From Symbiodinium natans (lineage: Eukaryota; Sar; Dinophyceae; Suessiales; Symbiodiniaceae): 64,000 nt of DNA. Every line of letters begins with the position of its first letter. Within the stretch, counting starts at the first letter, position 1. This document shows, piece after piece, positions 21,901 through 32,897 of this stretch. Where the stretch lies: positions 266,485 through 330,484 of the forward strand of contig CAJNDS010002440.1 of NCBI GenBank assembly GCA_905221605.1. The letters run 5' to 3'. The notes below the pieces were generated by a model, which made no database searches, was not told where the DNA came from, and worked only from the letters and a program-made list of their open reading frames with translations. Made by a program: the position numbers and the translations under genes.

Positions 21901-22800
21901 AAGCCGGGCCACGCAGACCACGGAAACGTCCACGCAGCCACCGGCCACGCATGTGGAAATGACACTTAGCCCTAAACCCTAAACCCTAAACCCTAAACCC
22001 TAAACCCTAACCCTAAACCCTAAACTCGAAAACCCGACTCCTATACCCTCGACGCGAAGCCCTAAACCCCCTAAACTTTACCTGTTCCTTCTTGCGGCAG
22101 CGGGCGCTTTTTGAAGCTGAGTAGGGTCCCAGGGCCCTCCTGTCGAAGCGTGCAACGGATTAGGTTTAGGGGTTTGGCGGGTTGAGTTTCGTGGTTTAGG
22201 GGTTTAGGGGTTCAGGGTTGAGGGGGTTGAGGGGTGTTGAGGTCCGGGGTTGAGGGTTTAGGGTTTAGGGGGTTAGGGAACGCATCGGCTATGATTCACA
22301 CGTAGCTGCTTGAGGAAAGGCTGCTGCCAGCCACATGGTTCACTTCCCAGTTCTGAAAATGATGCCGGGCACTCTTGCATACCCCTGGAACCCCTAAACT
22401 TAAAACCTTGCAATCCCTCAGCTCTAAGCCGTGACCCCCTAATCCTAAACCCTAAGCCCTGCAGCCTTTAAACCCTAACCTACACCCTAAACCCCATATA
22501 AAACCCTAAACCCCAAACCCCAAACCCCAAGAGCCCTAAACCCTAAACCCTAAACCCCAAACCCTAAACCCCAAACCCTCAACCCCAAACTTAAAACCCT
22601 ACCTAAAACCCTCGAAGGCTTTAGACTCTCGGCTCCACGCTCTGGGCTTGTTGAAGACTCGGGCTTCGGTTTAGGGTTTAGGGTTTAGGGTTTAGGGTTT
22701 AGGGTTTAGGGTTTAGGGTTTAGGGCTCTTGGGTTTCGAGGTTCTTTTCTTGGATGCTTTGGTCTCTGGCCTTTTGCTTTTGCATTCTTTTTCATACTAG

Positions 22801-22880
22801 TTGGGATGTTCCCCTTATGCTAGCAGGTCCTTAATGGGGGGTTCTAGTACCCCCTTATATAATCCCTATGGGGGACTGTT
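22801..22880. mobile_element. Decayed MITE, family A
   Basis: Begins TTGGGATGTTCCCC, then CTAGCAGGTCCTTAAT, like the complete copy at 10931. The right end has diverged. Confidence 0.55.
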
Positions 22881-23232
22881 CGTATAGGAAGAATCATCTC
22901 AGATACGAGCGAATAGTATCATTAGGGCTTCAGCTGTCAGATTGTGGGCCCCGCGCCGCGCCGCCACTCCAGAAATACAGCATGCGCCTGAAACAGCAAG
23001 CGAAGTTGCGCGCTGGCGGAGAACAGAAGCCGATAGAACTTCGCCCCACAGATGGCCTGGAGTCATGAGACGATGCGTGACATCAAGTGGCCTGTAGGGT
23101 TAAAAGGAGCATATCTTCCTCCTGCTCTCCTTTTACGGAAGTCGTGTGGCCAGCTGCAAAGCCTAAACCCCTAAGCCTTACTCAGCAACGCAGACAGCCG
23201 ACAACCGAACCGACCGATCACTTCTCTGCTCA

Positions 23233-23306
23233 ATGGAGCGGTTGATTCGCGCCGCAGACCGCCGGAAGCTGAGTGGATATCACACGCGCGTGGAATCTCG
23301 AGCCGG
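23233..23306 (+). CDS. Candidate first exon of multi-exon gene B
   Basis: Starts with ATG, reads MERLIRAADRRKLSGYHTRV then ESRAG, and ends in phase 2 at a GTGTAGG donor. CCCTAAA-like repeats lie to the left and TTTAGGG to the right. The next two exons listed continue the frame in phase, which supports the start. Confidence 0.5.
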
Positions 23307-23612
23307 GTGTAGGGTTTTGAGTTTAGGGCTGAAAAGGGTTTAGGGTTTAGGGTGTAGGGTTTAGGGTGTAGGATCTTGAGTTTAGGGCTTAGGGCTTAGG
23401 ATCTTGCATTTCGGGGTTTAGGAAGTTTGGGGTTTCGAAAAAGCCCCCCAACCCTAAACCCCAACTAAATCCTAAGACATATTCAACATAATCCTGGGGC
23501 ATACCCTTTAAACACAATTACAGGGTATGGAAACCCTGAACCCTAAACCCTAAACCCTAAACCCTAAACCCTAAAACCTAAACCCTAAACCCTAAACCCT
23601 TTTCTTCTGCAG

Positions 23613-23630
23613 GGCTAAGCTTGGGTTCGG
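23613..23630 (+). CDS. Candidate micro-exon of gene B
   Basis: Only 18 bases: acceptor CTTTTCTTCTGCAG with a good pyrimidine tract, frame (G)AKLGF(G), donor GTCTGAG. In phase with 23233-23306 and 24100-24178. Confidence 0.4.
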
Positions 23631-23825
23631 GTCTGAGGGCTCCGGGTGTAGGGTTCTAAGGTTTAGGGGTTTAGGGGTTTAGGGTTTAGGGTTTAGGGGT
23701 TCGGGGGGCTAAGGTTTTTTTTCGGAATGTGTCAGGGTTGAGGTGCCATTTTTTGGGGGTTTAGGGCTTCTTTTAGGGCTGGGGGGTCAAGGGCGTTATT
23801 AGGGGTTTGGCGGCTTAGGGGCAGG

Positions 23826-24090
23826 TAAACCCTAAACCCTAAACCCTAAACCCTAAACCCTAAACCCTAAACCCTAAACCCTAAACCCTAAACCTTAAAC
23901 CCTAAACCCTAAACCCTAAACCCTAAACCCTAAACCCTAAACCCTAAACCCTAAGCCCTAAACCCTAAACCCTAAGCCCTAAGCCCTAAGCTCTAAGCCC
24001 TAAGCCCTAAGCCCTAAGCCCTAAACCCTAAACCCTAAGCCCTAAGCCCTAAACCCTAAGCCCTAAACCCTAAACCCTAACCCTAAACCC
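23826..24090 (-). repeat. CCCTAAA/CCCTAAG array
   Basis: About 37 units, the second half mixed with CCCTAAG variants. Confidence 0.95.
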
Positions 24091-24099
24091 TAAACCAAG

Positions 24100-24178
24100 C
24101 GCTGAGTTCCCGAGGCTGGGCCCGAGGATGCTGGTGGGCCTGGTGCTGCGAAGCTTGCGCGGCTGGCTGCAAGACTAC
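24100..24178 (+). CDS. Candidate exon of gene B, chorein-N-like
   Basis: Frame AEFPRLGPRMLVGLVLRS then LRGWLQDY, ending at donor GTCGGGGC. MLVGLVxxxLxxWLxDY recalls the start of chorein domains (VPS13/ATG2 lipid-transfer proteins). CCCTAAA on the left, TTTAGGG on the right. The next exon begins with the same GTCGG string. Confidence 0.5.
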
Positions 24179-24393
24179 GTCGGGGCACCCGAGGGGGTTC
24201 GGGCGGCAGGGTCTTCAAGGGTTTAGGGTTTAGGGTTTAGGGTTTAGGGTTTAGGGTTGAGGTAAACCCTAAAGCCTTAGCCTAAATCCTAAACCCAAGG
24301 ATCTTAGGCATGAACGGGTGGGCGTTGCAGTTTGGGACTGGGGTTTAGGGTTTAGGGTTTAGGGTTTAGGGTTTAGTTTGGGGTTTAGGAGGG

Positions 24394-24475
24394 TTGGGAT
24401 GTTCTGCCTTATACTACCAGTCCTTATAACGGAATTTACTAGGGGGTACTATAATCCCTATTCAGGCCTAGGGTC
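24394..24475. mobile_element. Decayed MITE, family A
   Basis: Begins TTGGGATGTTCTGCC and shares ATAATCCCTAT with the copy at 22801. Confidence 0.5.
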
Positions 24476-24527
24476 CCCAAATTGGACACTGGCCTAGCAC
24501 GGGAACAGCTTGGGGTTGCGCGGCTTG

Positions 24528-24875
24528 CGCGGGTTGTGCGGGGTTGCACGGGGTGTGCGGGGTTGTGCGGGGTTCCGCGGGGTTGTGCGGGGTTCCGTGC
24601 GGTTCGCGGGGTTGCACGGGCTTGCGCGGGGTTCACGGGGTGTGCGGGGTTCCGCGAAGTTCTGCGGGGTTGCGAGGGGTCCGCGGGGTTGTGCGGGGTT
24701 CGCGGGGTTCCGCGGGGTTGCGCGGGGTTCGCGGGGTTGTGCGGGGTTCTGCGGGGTTCGCGGGGTTCGCCCGGTACGCGGGGTGCGCGGGCTTGCGCAG
24801 GCTTGCGCGAGGTTGGCGGGGTGTGCGGGGCTGCGCGTGGTTCGCGGGGTTGCGCGGGGTTCGCAGGGTTCCGCC
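24528..24875. repeat. GCGGGGTTC minisatellite
   Basis: About 350 bp of irregular 9-10-base units (GCGGGGTTC, GTGCGGGGTT). The Arg/Gly frame on + and the Pro/Arg frame on - are by-products. Confidence 0.9.
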
Positions 24876-25272
24876 ACATAGCTGCCAAAAAGGACACAGG
24901 AAAGTACAAATTCTAAAACAGTTTGAAAAAATGTTGTCAGAAAGTACAAGTTAATTACAACAAAAGCTGTTGTCACATAGTCCGGAACAGTCCACCCCAG
25001 ACTGAGACCCTGAACCCTACAACCCTGAAACCTGGTCCCTTCCTTCTCTCGTAGAACCTTTAGCCCGAAGCCCCAAACCCTAAACTCGAAGCCCTAAACC
25101 CTGCACCGGAAACTTTGCGCCTCAAGGCCCGGACACAAATGGACTCCCGTAAGTGAACCCTAAACCCCAAACCCCAACTCCCTCAAACTCCATAAACCCT
25201 AAACCCCAGACTCCCTAAACCCTAAACCCGAACCAAACCCTAAACCCTAAACCGCAAACCCCCTAAACTCAG

Positions 25273-25923
25273 GGCCTAGGCCGCCCTATACGTTGGGGGG
25301 CGGCGCTTAAGCCCTTGACCTCGATGGCACAAGCCGACCCAGGTCACTCGCCCGCCTCACAGCATGGGGGTCGGTAGCGCCCACGATGGGCCCGGTACCG
25401 GAACGCGTTCTCCTCGGGACCAGTACTGGTCCCCCCCCCTTCCTTGACCCTAAAAGGCTGGCCTCTTTGGGGGGGTACACCCCGCGCCCCTAGGACAGGA
25501 GGACCCGGACCCAGTTTTCTTCCCTGCCCACCACCCCCGACCCCGGCCCCCCGGCCCTGGCCCCTGCCTGCCCCGGGCCTCTCTCTCTGACCTGGGGCTG
25601 GCAGCCTGTCCTCTTTACCCGCCACGCCGGCTTCGGGGCCTCTATCTTACCTTCGAGACCTTGCTGGCACCCTTGACTCTTGCATTCAACCAACATCAAA
25701 GTTTTGACAAGTGGACTGTTGTCTGAGTTTAGGCCTAAACCCTAAAAGGAATAGGTTTGGGTGGCTTTGCCGCCTTGGACGGCGTGGGGTGGGAGAAAAG
25801 TGTTAGATGGCCGTCCACAGTCGGCCCTCCACAATCGGGCCAAAGCTGCTCTTCAGCACCTCACGAAGCTTTCGAGCTTGTTCCGAAACCTAACCTTCAC
25901 AGCATCTACGCCCTATCACAGCA
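25273..25923 (+). repeat. Dispersed repeat block, copy A
   Basis: Homologous in inverted orientation to 44428-44996. Shared landmarks include TAGGCCGCCC, GACCTCGATGGC, GGGGGTCGGTAGC, the stretch around CTTTCGAGCTTGTTCC, and the end CAGCATCTACGCCCTAT. I estimate 20-30% divergence with indels. No coding domain is recognised. Confidence 0.75.
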
Positions 25924-26005
25924 AACCCTAAACCCTAAACCCCAAACCCTAAACCCTAAACCCTAAATCCCAGACCTTCTAAATCCTGTACTAACCCTCC
26001 CAAAG

Positions 26006-26093
26006 GTCGGCGTGGACTTGGAGAACTCGGCCTATCAGGTCGAGCAGCTCAGCCACAACCACCTGCGCTTCGAGCTGCAGGACCCTTCAGAGG
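26006..26093 (+). CDS. Candidate exon of gene B, chorein-N-like
   Basis: Acceptor CCTCCCAAAG, frame VGVDLENSAYQVEQLSHNHL then RFELQDPSE, donor GTTTGGGG. A GA donor at 26081 would end the exon at FELQ instead. It joins 24100-24178 in phase 0 to read DYVGVDLEN, which fits the chorein pattern DYVxxLDxEN. CCCTAAA on the left, TTTGGGG/TTTAGGG on the right. Confidence 0.55.
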
Positions 26094-26975
26094 GTTTGGG
26101 GTTTAGGGTTTAGGGTTTGGGGTTTAGGGTTTAGGGTTTGGGGTTTAGGGTTTGGGGTTTGGGTTTAGGGTTTGGGTTTTAGGGTTTGGGGTTTGGGGTT
26201 TAGGGTTTGGGGTTTAGGGTTTAGGGTTTACGGTTGAGGGTTTAGGGTTTGGGGTTGAGGGTTTAGGGTCTCGGACCTGATGGTTTCAGGGTTGCGGGTT
26301 TGGGGTCGCTTGTTAAAGTTGCAGACACAACCAGCGAAGTACTAGCTACTTGGAAGTGCTTCAGGGTGTCAGGGTGTCAAGGTTTCAGGCGGTTTGAGGG
26401 GGTTTAGGGTTTAAGGGTTTGAGGGTCTAGCTTAGGATCTAAGGGTTCCAGGCTTCTCAGGGTTTAGGAACTTCAGATTCTTTTTTTACCTCCTGAAAGT
26501 TTTCGGTTATGACCTCAGGGTTTCAGGGCTTAGGAACTGCGTTGTTGAACCGCAGGGTTCCAGGGTTCAAGGGTCTGGGTTGGGGGTGTAGGGTTTGGGG
26601 TTTCGGGTTTAGGGTTTGGGGTTTAGGGTTTAGGGTTTGGGGTTTGGGGTTTAGGGTTTGGGGTTTAGGGTTTGGGGTTTCGGGTTTGGGGTTCAGGGTG
26701 TCGGGTTGAGGGTTGAGGGTTTGGGGTTTGGCGTTTTGGAGGGCTTGCCCAGAAGTGCTTGGGTGTGGGACAATGTTCACCCTAAACCGTGAACTCACAC
26801 CCGAAAATACCATCGCAATCCTAAAAGCCCAAAGCCGTAATATCCCAAACCCTGAGAGCCTTGAAAGCCTTAAGCCCTAAACGTAAACCTTAAGCCCTAA
26901 ACCCTAAGCCCCTAAACCTCTAAACCCCAAGCCCTAAACGCTAAACCCTAAACCCTCACCTTTGTGAATTGCCAG

Positions 26976-27035
26976 GAGGTGACTCTGACCACAGCCGTAT
27001 GGCGCTTTTTGGCAGCCCGGCTGGATTCACCCCAG
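26976..27035 (+). CDS. Candidate exon directly followed by a MITE-like end
   Basis: Acceptor GTGAATTGCCAG, frame EVTLTTAVWRFLAARLDSPQ. The frame +1 alternative (DSDHSRMALFGSPAGFTP) is also open. Immediately after CAG the sequence TACTTGGAG matches the end of the family C MITE, so the intron seems to begin with the element. Confidence 0.45.
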
Positions 27036-28213
27036 TACTTGGAGATTTCATGGGTAGTTATAGCCCGGGTTATAAGTAGGGCTGTGGGACTATATGCACC
27101 CCGAGGTCCGTATATGGTGAGTTCTCTGGGTTCTTTTCTGGGGTGCCGTTCTTTTTGGTATAGAACTACCTACATACCGATGATAAAGATGGTTAATCTT
27201 TGCATCCATCAGGGGGACACTGCGCCTTTTCAGGGCTTTGGGGGGGTGCTTTTTCGGGTCTCGTTCTGTCCTATGCAAGCCTGGTAGGTCTGAATCCTTT
27301 GCCCGACCCTTGAAATCTGTGAACCTCAACAACAAAGCTCCTTAGCAGGGAACCGGGCCAGCCCTGCGACCCCTAGGTCGGGCCAATCTTGCCCCTCACC
27401 GTAGAGTCGGGGCGCGTGGACCAGGCGGTGTCGGATTTTTAGGATTTGTGCCTTGCACCCAAAACTTTAAACCCTAAACCCTAAACCCAAAACCCTGAAC
27501 CCGAAACCCTCTAAAGACCACTCGAGCCCAGAACCCCAAAGACCCCTCACGAGCCCTCGGTGCGCGCCTCTGCGCCTCCAGTCCTACACGGCCGAAGCCG
27601 ACACTCTCAACCCTAAGCCTTGAATCGTAGCTAAACCCTGGCCTGAATGTTTCGCTACACCCTGGCTTCGACCTTCCCGAACTCGGCAAGAAGAGCTAGC
27701 AAGGCTGCAGGTTTAGGGTTAGAGTTTTAGGGTTCGGGTTTGGGTTTAGGGTTTGGGGGTGTGGGGTTTAGGGTTTAGGGCTTAGGGAGGTATCCGGGTC
27801 TGCTCTAGGGTGGTCCACTCAAGCTCTTCCATGGCGTTGACTTGGGGGGTTAAGTGGTGTTCGGGGTTCAGGGTTCAGGGTTTAGGGTGGTGTTCGGGGT
27901 TTGGGTTGGATACCCTATAAATCTAGAAACAGGGAAGTAGGTTACTTAGGCACTCTAAGGCCCAAACCCGAAACCCGCAAGGGGAACCGGGAGTCCTAAG
28001 GCAAGCATGCAAGCTTCGTATCGTTTGGGGTTTAGGGGGTTCAGGTTTCGGCCCACCATTGCTGGCAAGGAGCATATTCGGAGGCTTGACAGAATAGGTC
28101 TCCAGCTTGCAAGCCCTAAGAGCCGGCAAGAATCATGCTGGCCGGGATTTTTGAGCTGCTTGGACATCAGGGGACCCCCCCCCCGCCAGCCTAAAGCCCC
28201 CAAATTGTTTTTA

Positions 28214-28352
28214 CTTTGAGGTTCATGGTGCTTAGTAACGAACCATAACTGTACGTATTGCAGCCCAATTTCAAGTCCCCTAAGTCTACCTAGGCTAGAA
28301 TTGGGTTGTAAGTACAGTTGTAGTTCGTTACGAAGTACCATGAACCTCCAAG
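28214..28352. mobile_element. MITE, family C
   Basis: CTTTGAGGTTCATGGTGCTTAGTAACGAAC at the left faces the complement of GTTCGTTACGAAGTACCATGAACCTCCAAG at the right, a long imperfect terminal inverted repeat. The left flank is TA. Related to 43737-43879. It lies just upstream of the exon at 28383. Confidence 0.7.
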
Positions 28353-28382
28353 TGCCCTCACCGAAACCCCATTCCCCCACAG

Positions 28383-28430
28383 CCTTGGGGAGGTTCGCGT
28401 CGAAGTGAATTCAGAAACGCCGCAAGCTCG
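28383..28430 (+). CDS. Candidate exon, chorein-N-like
   Basis: Acceptor CCCATTCCCCCACAG, frame LGEVRVEVNSETPQA, GA donor GACTGGC in phase 2. Joined to the next exon it reads PQARLSVDISGVSV, which has the spacing of the chorein segment GxIGxLxLxIPW...PVxVxIxxVxL. Confidence 0.5.
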
Positions 28431-28793
28431 GACTGGCAGTGGAGACCTAAACCTCAAACCGCAAACCCCACACCCCAAACCCCAAACCCCAAACCCTGAG
28501 CACTAAACCCTAAACCCTGAGACCCCTAAATCAAGCGTGTTTTTGGTGGGTCTTGGGTTTAGGGTCTTAGGCGGGTTGCCTTAGTGTTTAGGGTCCGTAG
28601 GATCATTGTCAAAAAAGCCCATCTCCGCACTCAACCCTAAACCATAAGCCCAAACCCGAAAACCTAAGCCCTAAACCCATACACCAAACCCTAAACCCTA
28701 AAACCCAAACCCTAAACCCCAAACCAGAAACCCTAAACCCCAAACCCCAAACAAACCCCAAACCCCCCACCCCCCCCGGCCCCTCCCTCCGAG

Positions 28794-28845
28794 GCTGTCT
28801 GTAGACATCAGTGGTGTGAGCGTGCGCCTCCGGAAGCTGCAGCCG
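28794..28845 (+). CDS. Candidate exon, chorein-N-like
   Basis: Acceptor CCCTCCCTCCGAG, frame LSVDISGVSVRLRKLQP, GA donor GAGGAGT. In phase with 28383-28430. Confidence 0.5.
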
Positions 28846-28855
28846 GAGGAGTCCC

Positions 28856-29149
28856 TAAACCCTAAACCCTAAACCCTAAACCCTAAACCCTAAACCCTAA
28901 ACCCTAAACCCTAAACCCTAAACCCTAAACCCTAAACCCTAAACCCTAAAACCCTAAACCCTAAACCCTAAACCCTAAACCCTAAACCCTAAACCCTAAA
29001 CCCTAAACCCAAACCCTAAACCCCTAAACCCCTAAACCCTAAACCCTAAAACCCTAAACCCTAAACCCTAAACCCTAAACCTAAACCCTAAACCCTAAAC
29101 CCCTAAACCCTAAACCCTAAACCCTAAACCCTAAACCCTAAACCTAAAC

Positions 29150-29180
<31 letters not shown>

Positions 29181-29705
29181 ACCCTAAAACCCTAAACCCC
29201 TAAACCCCTAAACCCCTAAACCTAAACCCTAAACCCTAAACCCTAAACCTAAACCCTAAACCCTAAACCCTAACCCTAAACCCTAAACCCAAACCCTAAA
29301 CCCTAACCCTAACCCCTAAACCCCTGAACCCTGAACCCTAAACCCTAAACCCTAAACCCTAAACCCTAAACCCTAACCCTAAACCCTAAACCCTAAACCC
29401 TAAACCCTAAACCAGAAACCTTCAAGCCTAAACCCTAAACGCTAAACCCCAAACCCCAAACCCTAAACCCTAAACCCTAAACCCTAAACCCTAAACCCTA
29501 AACCCTAAACCCTAACCCTAAACCCTAAACCCTTAACCCTAAACCCTAAACCCTAAACCAGAAACCTTCAAGCCTAAACCCTAAACGCTAAACCCCAAAC
29601 CCTAAACCCTAAACCCTAAACCCTAAACCCTAAACCCTAAACCCTACACCCTAAACCCTAAACCCTAAACTCTAAGCCCTAACCCCCAAAGCCCCAAACC
29701 CTAAA
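28856..29705 (-). repeat. Longest CCCTAAA array in the window
   Basis: About 850 bases of CCCTAAA with CCCTAA and CCCCTAAA slips. An internal block with AGAAACCTTCAAGCC occurs twice (about 29413 and 29559), showing segmental duplication inside the array. Confidence 0.95.
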
Positions 29706-29743
29706 CCCTGGTTGAGTAAACCATGGTAAACCATAGGGCTGAG

Positions 29744-29772
29744 GAGGGCCCGACAGCCCTCAGTTTCGATAG
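29744..29772 (+). CDS. Candidate micro-exon
   Basis: Acceptor GGGCTGAG, frame EGPTALSFD, donor GTTTAGG. The island also contains an AGGGCTG/CAGCCCT hairpin, so the coding call is weak. Confidence 0.3.
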
Positions 29773-30341
29773 GTTTAGGGTTCAGGGTTTAGAGTTTAGG
29801 GTTTAGGGTTCAGGGTTTAGAGTTTAGGGTTTAAGGTTTCCAACCTTCAACCCTGGAACACGAGAACCCTAAGCCCTAAACCCCATTTTCCTACTCTTTC
29901 GGCCTCCTGGAACCCTCGTCCTGAACCTCTAAACCCTGGAACCCCTAAACCCTGGAATCTTGAACCCTAAGCCCTAAACCCTAAACCCGAAGCCCTAAGC
30001 CCTCAACCCTAAGCCCTAAACCCTAAACCCTAAACCGACAGCATCCCAGAGGGGTGTTTGGGTTTTTTCGGACCTTGGGGCTAATGGAACCCCAAACCTC
30101 AAACCCCCAAACCTCAAACCTTAAACCCGAAACCCCTTCCGCCAGTAAAGCCTAAACTTTAATTCAGCCCTAAACCCTAAAGCTTGAACCCTAAACCTTA
30201 AACCTTAAACCTTAAACCCGAAACCCTAAACCCTAAACCCCCAACCCCAAACCCTAAACCCCAAACCCTAGGCCCTAAAACCTAAACCCTAAACCCTTAA
30301 ACCCTAAGCCCGAAACTGGAGGGTTCCCCTTCTGCAAAAAG

Positions 30342-30376
30342 GAGTGGTGTGCCGAAGGGGAGGCCTACAAAGCCAG
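30342..30376 (+). CDS. Candidate exon, unknown gene
   Basis: Acceptor CTTCTGCAAAAAG, frame EWCAEGEAYKA, GC donor GCCAGG. Confidence 0.35.
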
Positions 30377-30608
30377 GCCAGGGACCCCCAAAACCTTGCA
30401 AAGCCCTCGGCGACCCAACAGCCTTGAAGCCCGAAGCCCTAAAGCCCAATGGGTTTAGGGGGGGGTTCAGGGGGGGTTTAGGGGGGTTGCGGGGTTTTGG
30501 GGCGGTTTATGGGGGTAGGATGGGTTTAGGGGGTTTGGGGTGGGGGGGGGGGTTTGGAGGGGGTTTAGGGGTGTAGGTCTTTATTAGGGAACTTAAGCCG
30601 TTAGCGAG

Positions 30609-30665
30609 GAGCGGATGTTCCGCAGTCATGGCATCAGCCCATATACATCCCTAGCGTGGTACCGA
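30609..30665 (+). CDS. Candidate exon, unknown gene
   Basis: Acceptor GTTAGCGAG, frame ERMFRSHGISPYTSLAWYR, GA donor GATTCATG. Open beyond the donor for 20 more codons. Confidence 0.45.
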
Positions 30666-31004
30666 GATTCATGTACCGCTTCCCTCAAGAACCCGAAGAA
30701 AATCTTCTACACCCTAAACCCTAAACCTAGACCCCTAAAGCATAAAAGAGAAGTGGACCCCCCCCCAAGCCCTGAACCCCGAAATTGTCTGAAGCCCCCA
30801 CATCCCCTAATCTTAAGCCCCACAAGCCTTGAACCCTGACCTCTACCCCAAACCTTAAACCTCAGCCCTAAACCCTAAACCCCGAAACCCTACATCCTAA
30901 ACCCCTAAGTCCCGTAAGCTTTGGACCCCGATCCCCTTAAACCCCTAAACACCTAAACCCTAAACCCAAATTCCCCAAATCCTAAATCCCTACACTCCCA
31001 CGAG

Positions 31005-31075
31005 GCTCCTCAAGGAAAAGCGGAATTGGGCTCGCGGGGCGCTGGCCCAGACAGAGCCGCTGGATCGGAGTTCGG
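31005..31075 (+). CDS. Candidate exon, unknown gene
   Basis: Acceptor ACTCCCACGAG, frame LLKEKRNWARGALAQTEPL then DRSS, donor GTTAGGG, or a GA donor at 31063. CCCTAAA-like on the left, TTTAGGG on the right. Charged helical composition. Confidence 0.55.
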
Positions 31076-31413
31076 GTTAGGGTTTGGGGTTTAGGGTTTA
31101 GGGTTTGGGGTTTGGGGTTGGGGTTTGGGGTTGGGGTTTCGGTTTAGGGTTTAGGCTGCGGGGTTTTGGGGTTTGGGGTTTAGGGCTTAGGCTTCAGGAG
31201 CCTACACAACTACCACGTTCCGTTCAGGGGTTGGCTGGGTAACCCTAAACCCTAAATCCTAAATCCTAAACCCTAAACCCTAAACCCTAAACCCTAAACC
31301 CTAAACCCTAAACCCTAAACCCTAAACCCTAAACCCCAAGCCCGAAACCCTAAGCCCTAAGCCCTAAGCCCTCAACCCTGGGGTTAGCGGGGGAATTCTG
31401 AGATGTCCCACAG

Positions 31414-31450
31414 GGCATCGAGGCTGAACGTGACCTCGGGCTTCGAAAGG
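31414..31450 (+). CDS. Candidate exon, unknown gene
   Basis: Acceptor GATGTCCCACAG, frame GIEAERDLGLRK, donor GTTTAGGG. CCCTAAG repeats on the left, TTTAGGG on the right. Confidence 0.5.
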
Positions 31451-31910
31451 GTTTAGGGTTTAGGGTTTAGGATTTAGGGTTTAGTGTTTAGGGTTCAGGG
31501 TTGAAGCATTCGGGCTTGGGGTGTCGGGTCTAGGCCGCTTCAGGTTTGCGGGTGCAGGGTTTTGGTTATCGGGCTTTTGCGTTTTGGTATAGCGTTTTGC
31601 GCTTCGGGCTTTGGGGTTTGACGTTTCGGGCTTGCGGCCTAAGACGAAGGCATGTCAGCAGAACTTTGAGACTTTTTGGCAAGCCAACGGCCTTAGGCCC
31701 TTAGCCGACCACGTGCAGTTTAGATGGCCTGTGTGGCGGGCAAAGAAATAGGGCCCTTTAAGCCAAAAAGGGCAAAAATGTAATGCTACATCCTTACTTC
31801 GTGCGCTGCAGATTTCGGGTGGGAGGAACTCTAGCCGTGGCTCTTTGAGAAGCCTCTAGGCCCCCAAATCCTGGATTCCTAAGCCCTAAACCCTAAACTC
31901 CCAGGCCCAG

Positions 31911-31973
31911 CCCGCTTGCCGATCGGAGGCTTCGAAAGCTAAGAAGGAGGAAGCTGATAAAATCGGTGACAGG
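31911..31973 (+). CDS. Candidate exon, unknown gene
   Basis: Acceptor CCCAGGCCCAG, frame ACRSEASKAKKEEADKIGDR, donor GTTTAGGG. Lysine/glutamate-rich. CCCTAAA on the left, TTTAGGG on the right. Confidence 0.55.
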
Positions 31974-32315
31974 GTTTAGGGTTTAGGGTTTAGGGTTTAG
32001 GGTTTAGGGTTCAGGGTTCAGGGTTTAGGGTTTAGGGTGATCGCCCTGGAGATGGCCCAGCAACTTCGCCGTGGCTTTTTTGGGCGAGGACGTGCGGTTC
32101 GTGCCCCTCCTTAAGGCCCCACGTCAGCGATTTGCAACGGCTGCCTGAAGAACGGAGGGGTACAGCAGAAGTTACACACAGACTCAGGATCAATCTCGGC
32201 GATTTTGGCACCGAAACCCTAAACTCTAAACCCCAGTAGCGTGGCTGGTGGGGGGGCTGCGCCCTGCCCCCCGCCTGCCGAAACCCTGAACCCTGGTCCC
32301 CAATGAAATCCTCAG

Positions 32316-32382
32316 CCCTGATAAACCCAGGCTCCGGAAGTGGATCAAAGCCAAGATCCGGGTGACCGTGTCGAAAGCACAG
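32316..32382 (+). CDS. Candidate exon, unknown gene
   Basis: Acceptor AATGAAATCCTCAG, frame PDKPRLRKWIKAKIRVTVSK then AQ, GC donor GCCGGCC, the same CAG|GCC form as SmE exon 2. Phase 0 out, matching the next exon. Confidence 0.5.
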
Positions 32383-32838
32383 GCCGGCCCTAATCCGCAA
32401 GGGTTTAGGTTTTAGGGTTTCAGGCTTGAGGGTTTTCGGGTGTAGGGTTTAGGGTTTTAGGGTTTAGGGTTTTAGGGCTTTAGGGTTGAGGGTTGTAGGG
32501 TTTAGGGGCTTGGGGGTTTTGGGTGCCTGAACCCGCAAACCCTAAACCGTAAAACCCCGCAAACCTCAAACCTTAAACCTTAAACCCCATAGCCGAAACC
32601 TTAAGCCCTTGACCCGAGAAGCCCCTCAAGTTGTCTTCAAGCCTGGAAACCTTCCCAAAAAGCGAACCCTAAGCCTGAATGATTTCTCAGTTGCTTGCCA
32701 CCTTTGGGGGAACCTAAACCCTAAACCCTAAACCCTAAACCCTAAACCCTAAACCCTAAACCCTAAACCCTAAACCCTAAACCCTAAACCCTAAACCCTA
32801 AACCCTAAACCCTAAAAACCCTAAACTCTGTATTTCAG

Positions 32839-32853
32839 CGTTTATCAGAGCTG
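32839..32853 (+). CDS. Candidate micro-exon
   Basis: Acceptor CTGTATTTCAG, frame RLSEL, GC donor GCTCTG. In phase with 32316-32382 and 32898-32946. Confidence 0.35.
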
Positions 32854-32897
32854 GCTCTGCGCCCTAAAACTTAAGCCCTAAGGCGCCTCAGCTCCAG

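Larger units (their letters stand above)
19830..21966. mobile_element. Non-autonomous DNA transposon with TIRs, TA-flanked
   Basis: Left end AGTGTCATATCCAC (19830-19843) matches the complement of the right end (21953-21966) at 13 of 14 bases. Each side is flanked by TA (19828-19829, 21967-21968), as in Tc1/mariner-type insertions. Subterminal motifs are repeated: GTCCACGGA three times at the left, and ACGCAGACCACGGAA once near each end in the same orientation. The interior holds a 72-bp minisatellite, two 357-bp inverted arms and a G/C homopolymer block. No transposase is present. The element interrupts a CCCTAAA array, so it arrived after that array existed. Confidence 0.75.

Noticed and set aside
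23735-23760. Spliced-leader relict (GCCATTTTTTGG)
   Set aside because: Only an eight-base core matches and no gene follows.
24439-24976. Arg/Gly or Pro/Arg repeat proteins
   Set aside because: Produced by the GCGGGGTTC minisatellite, with frames open on both strands.
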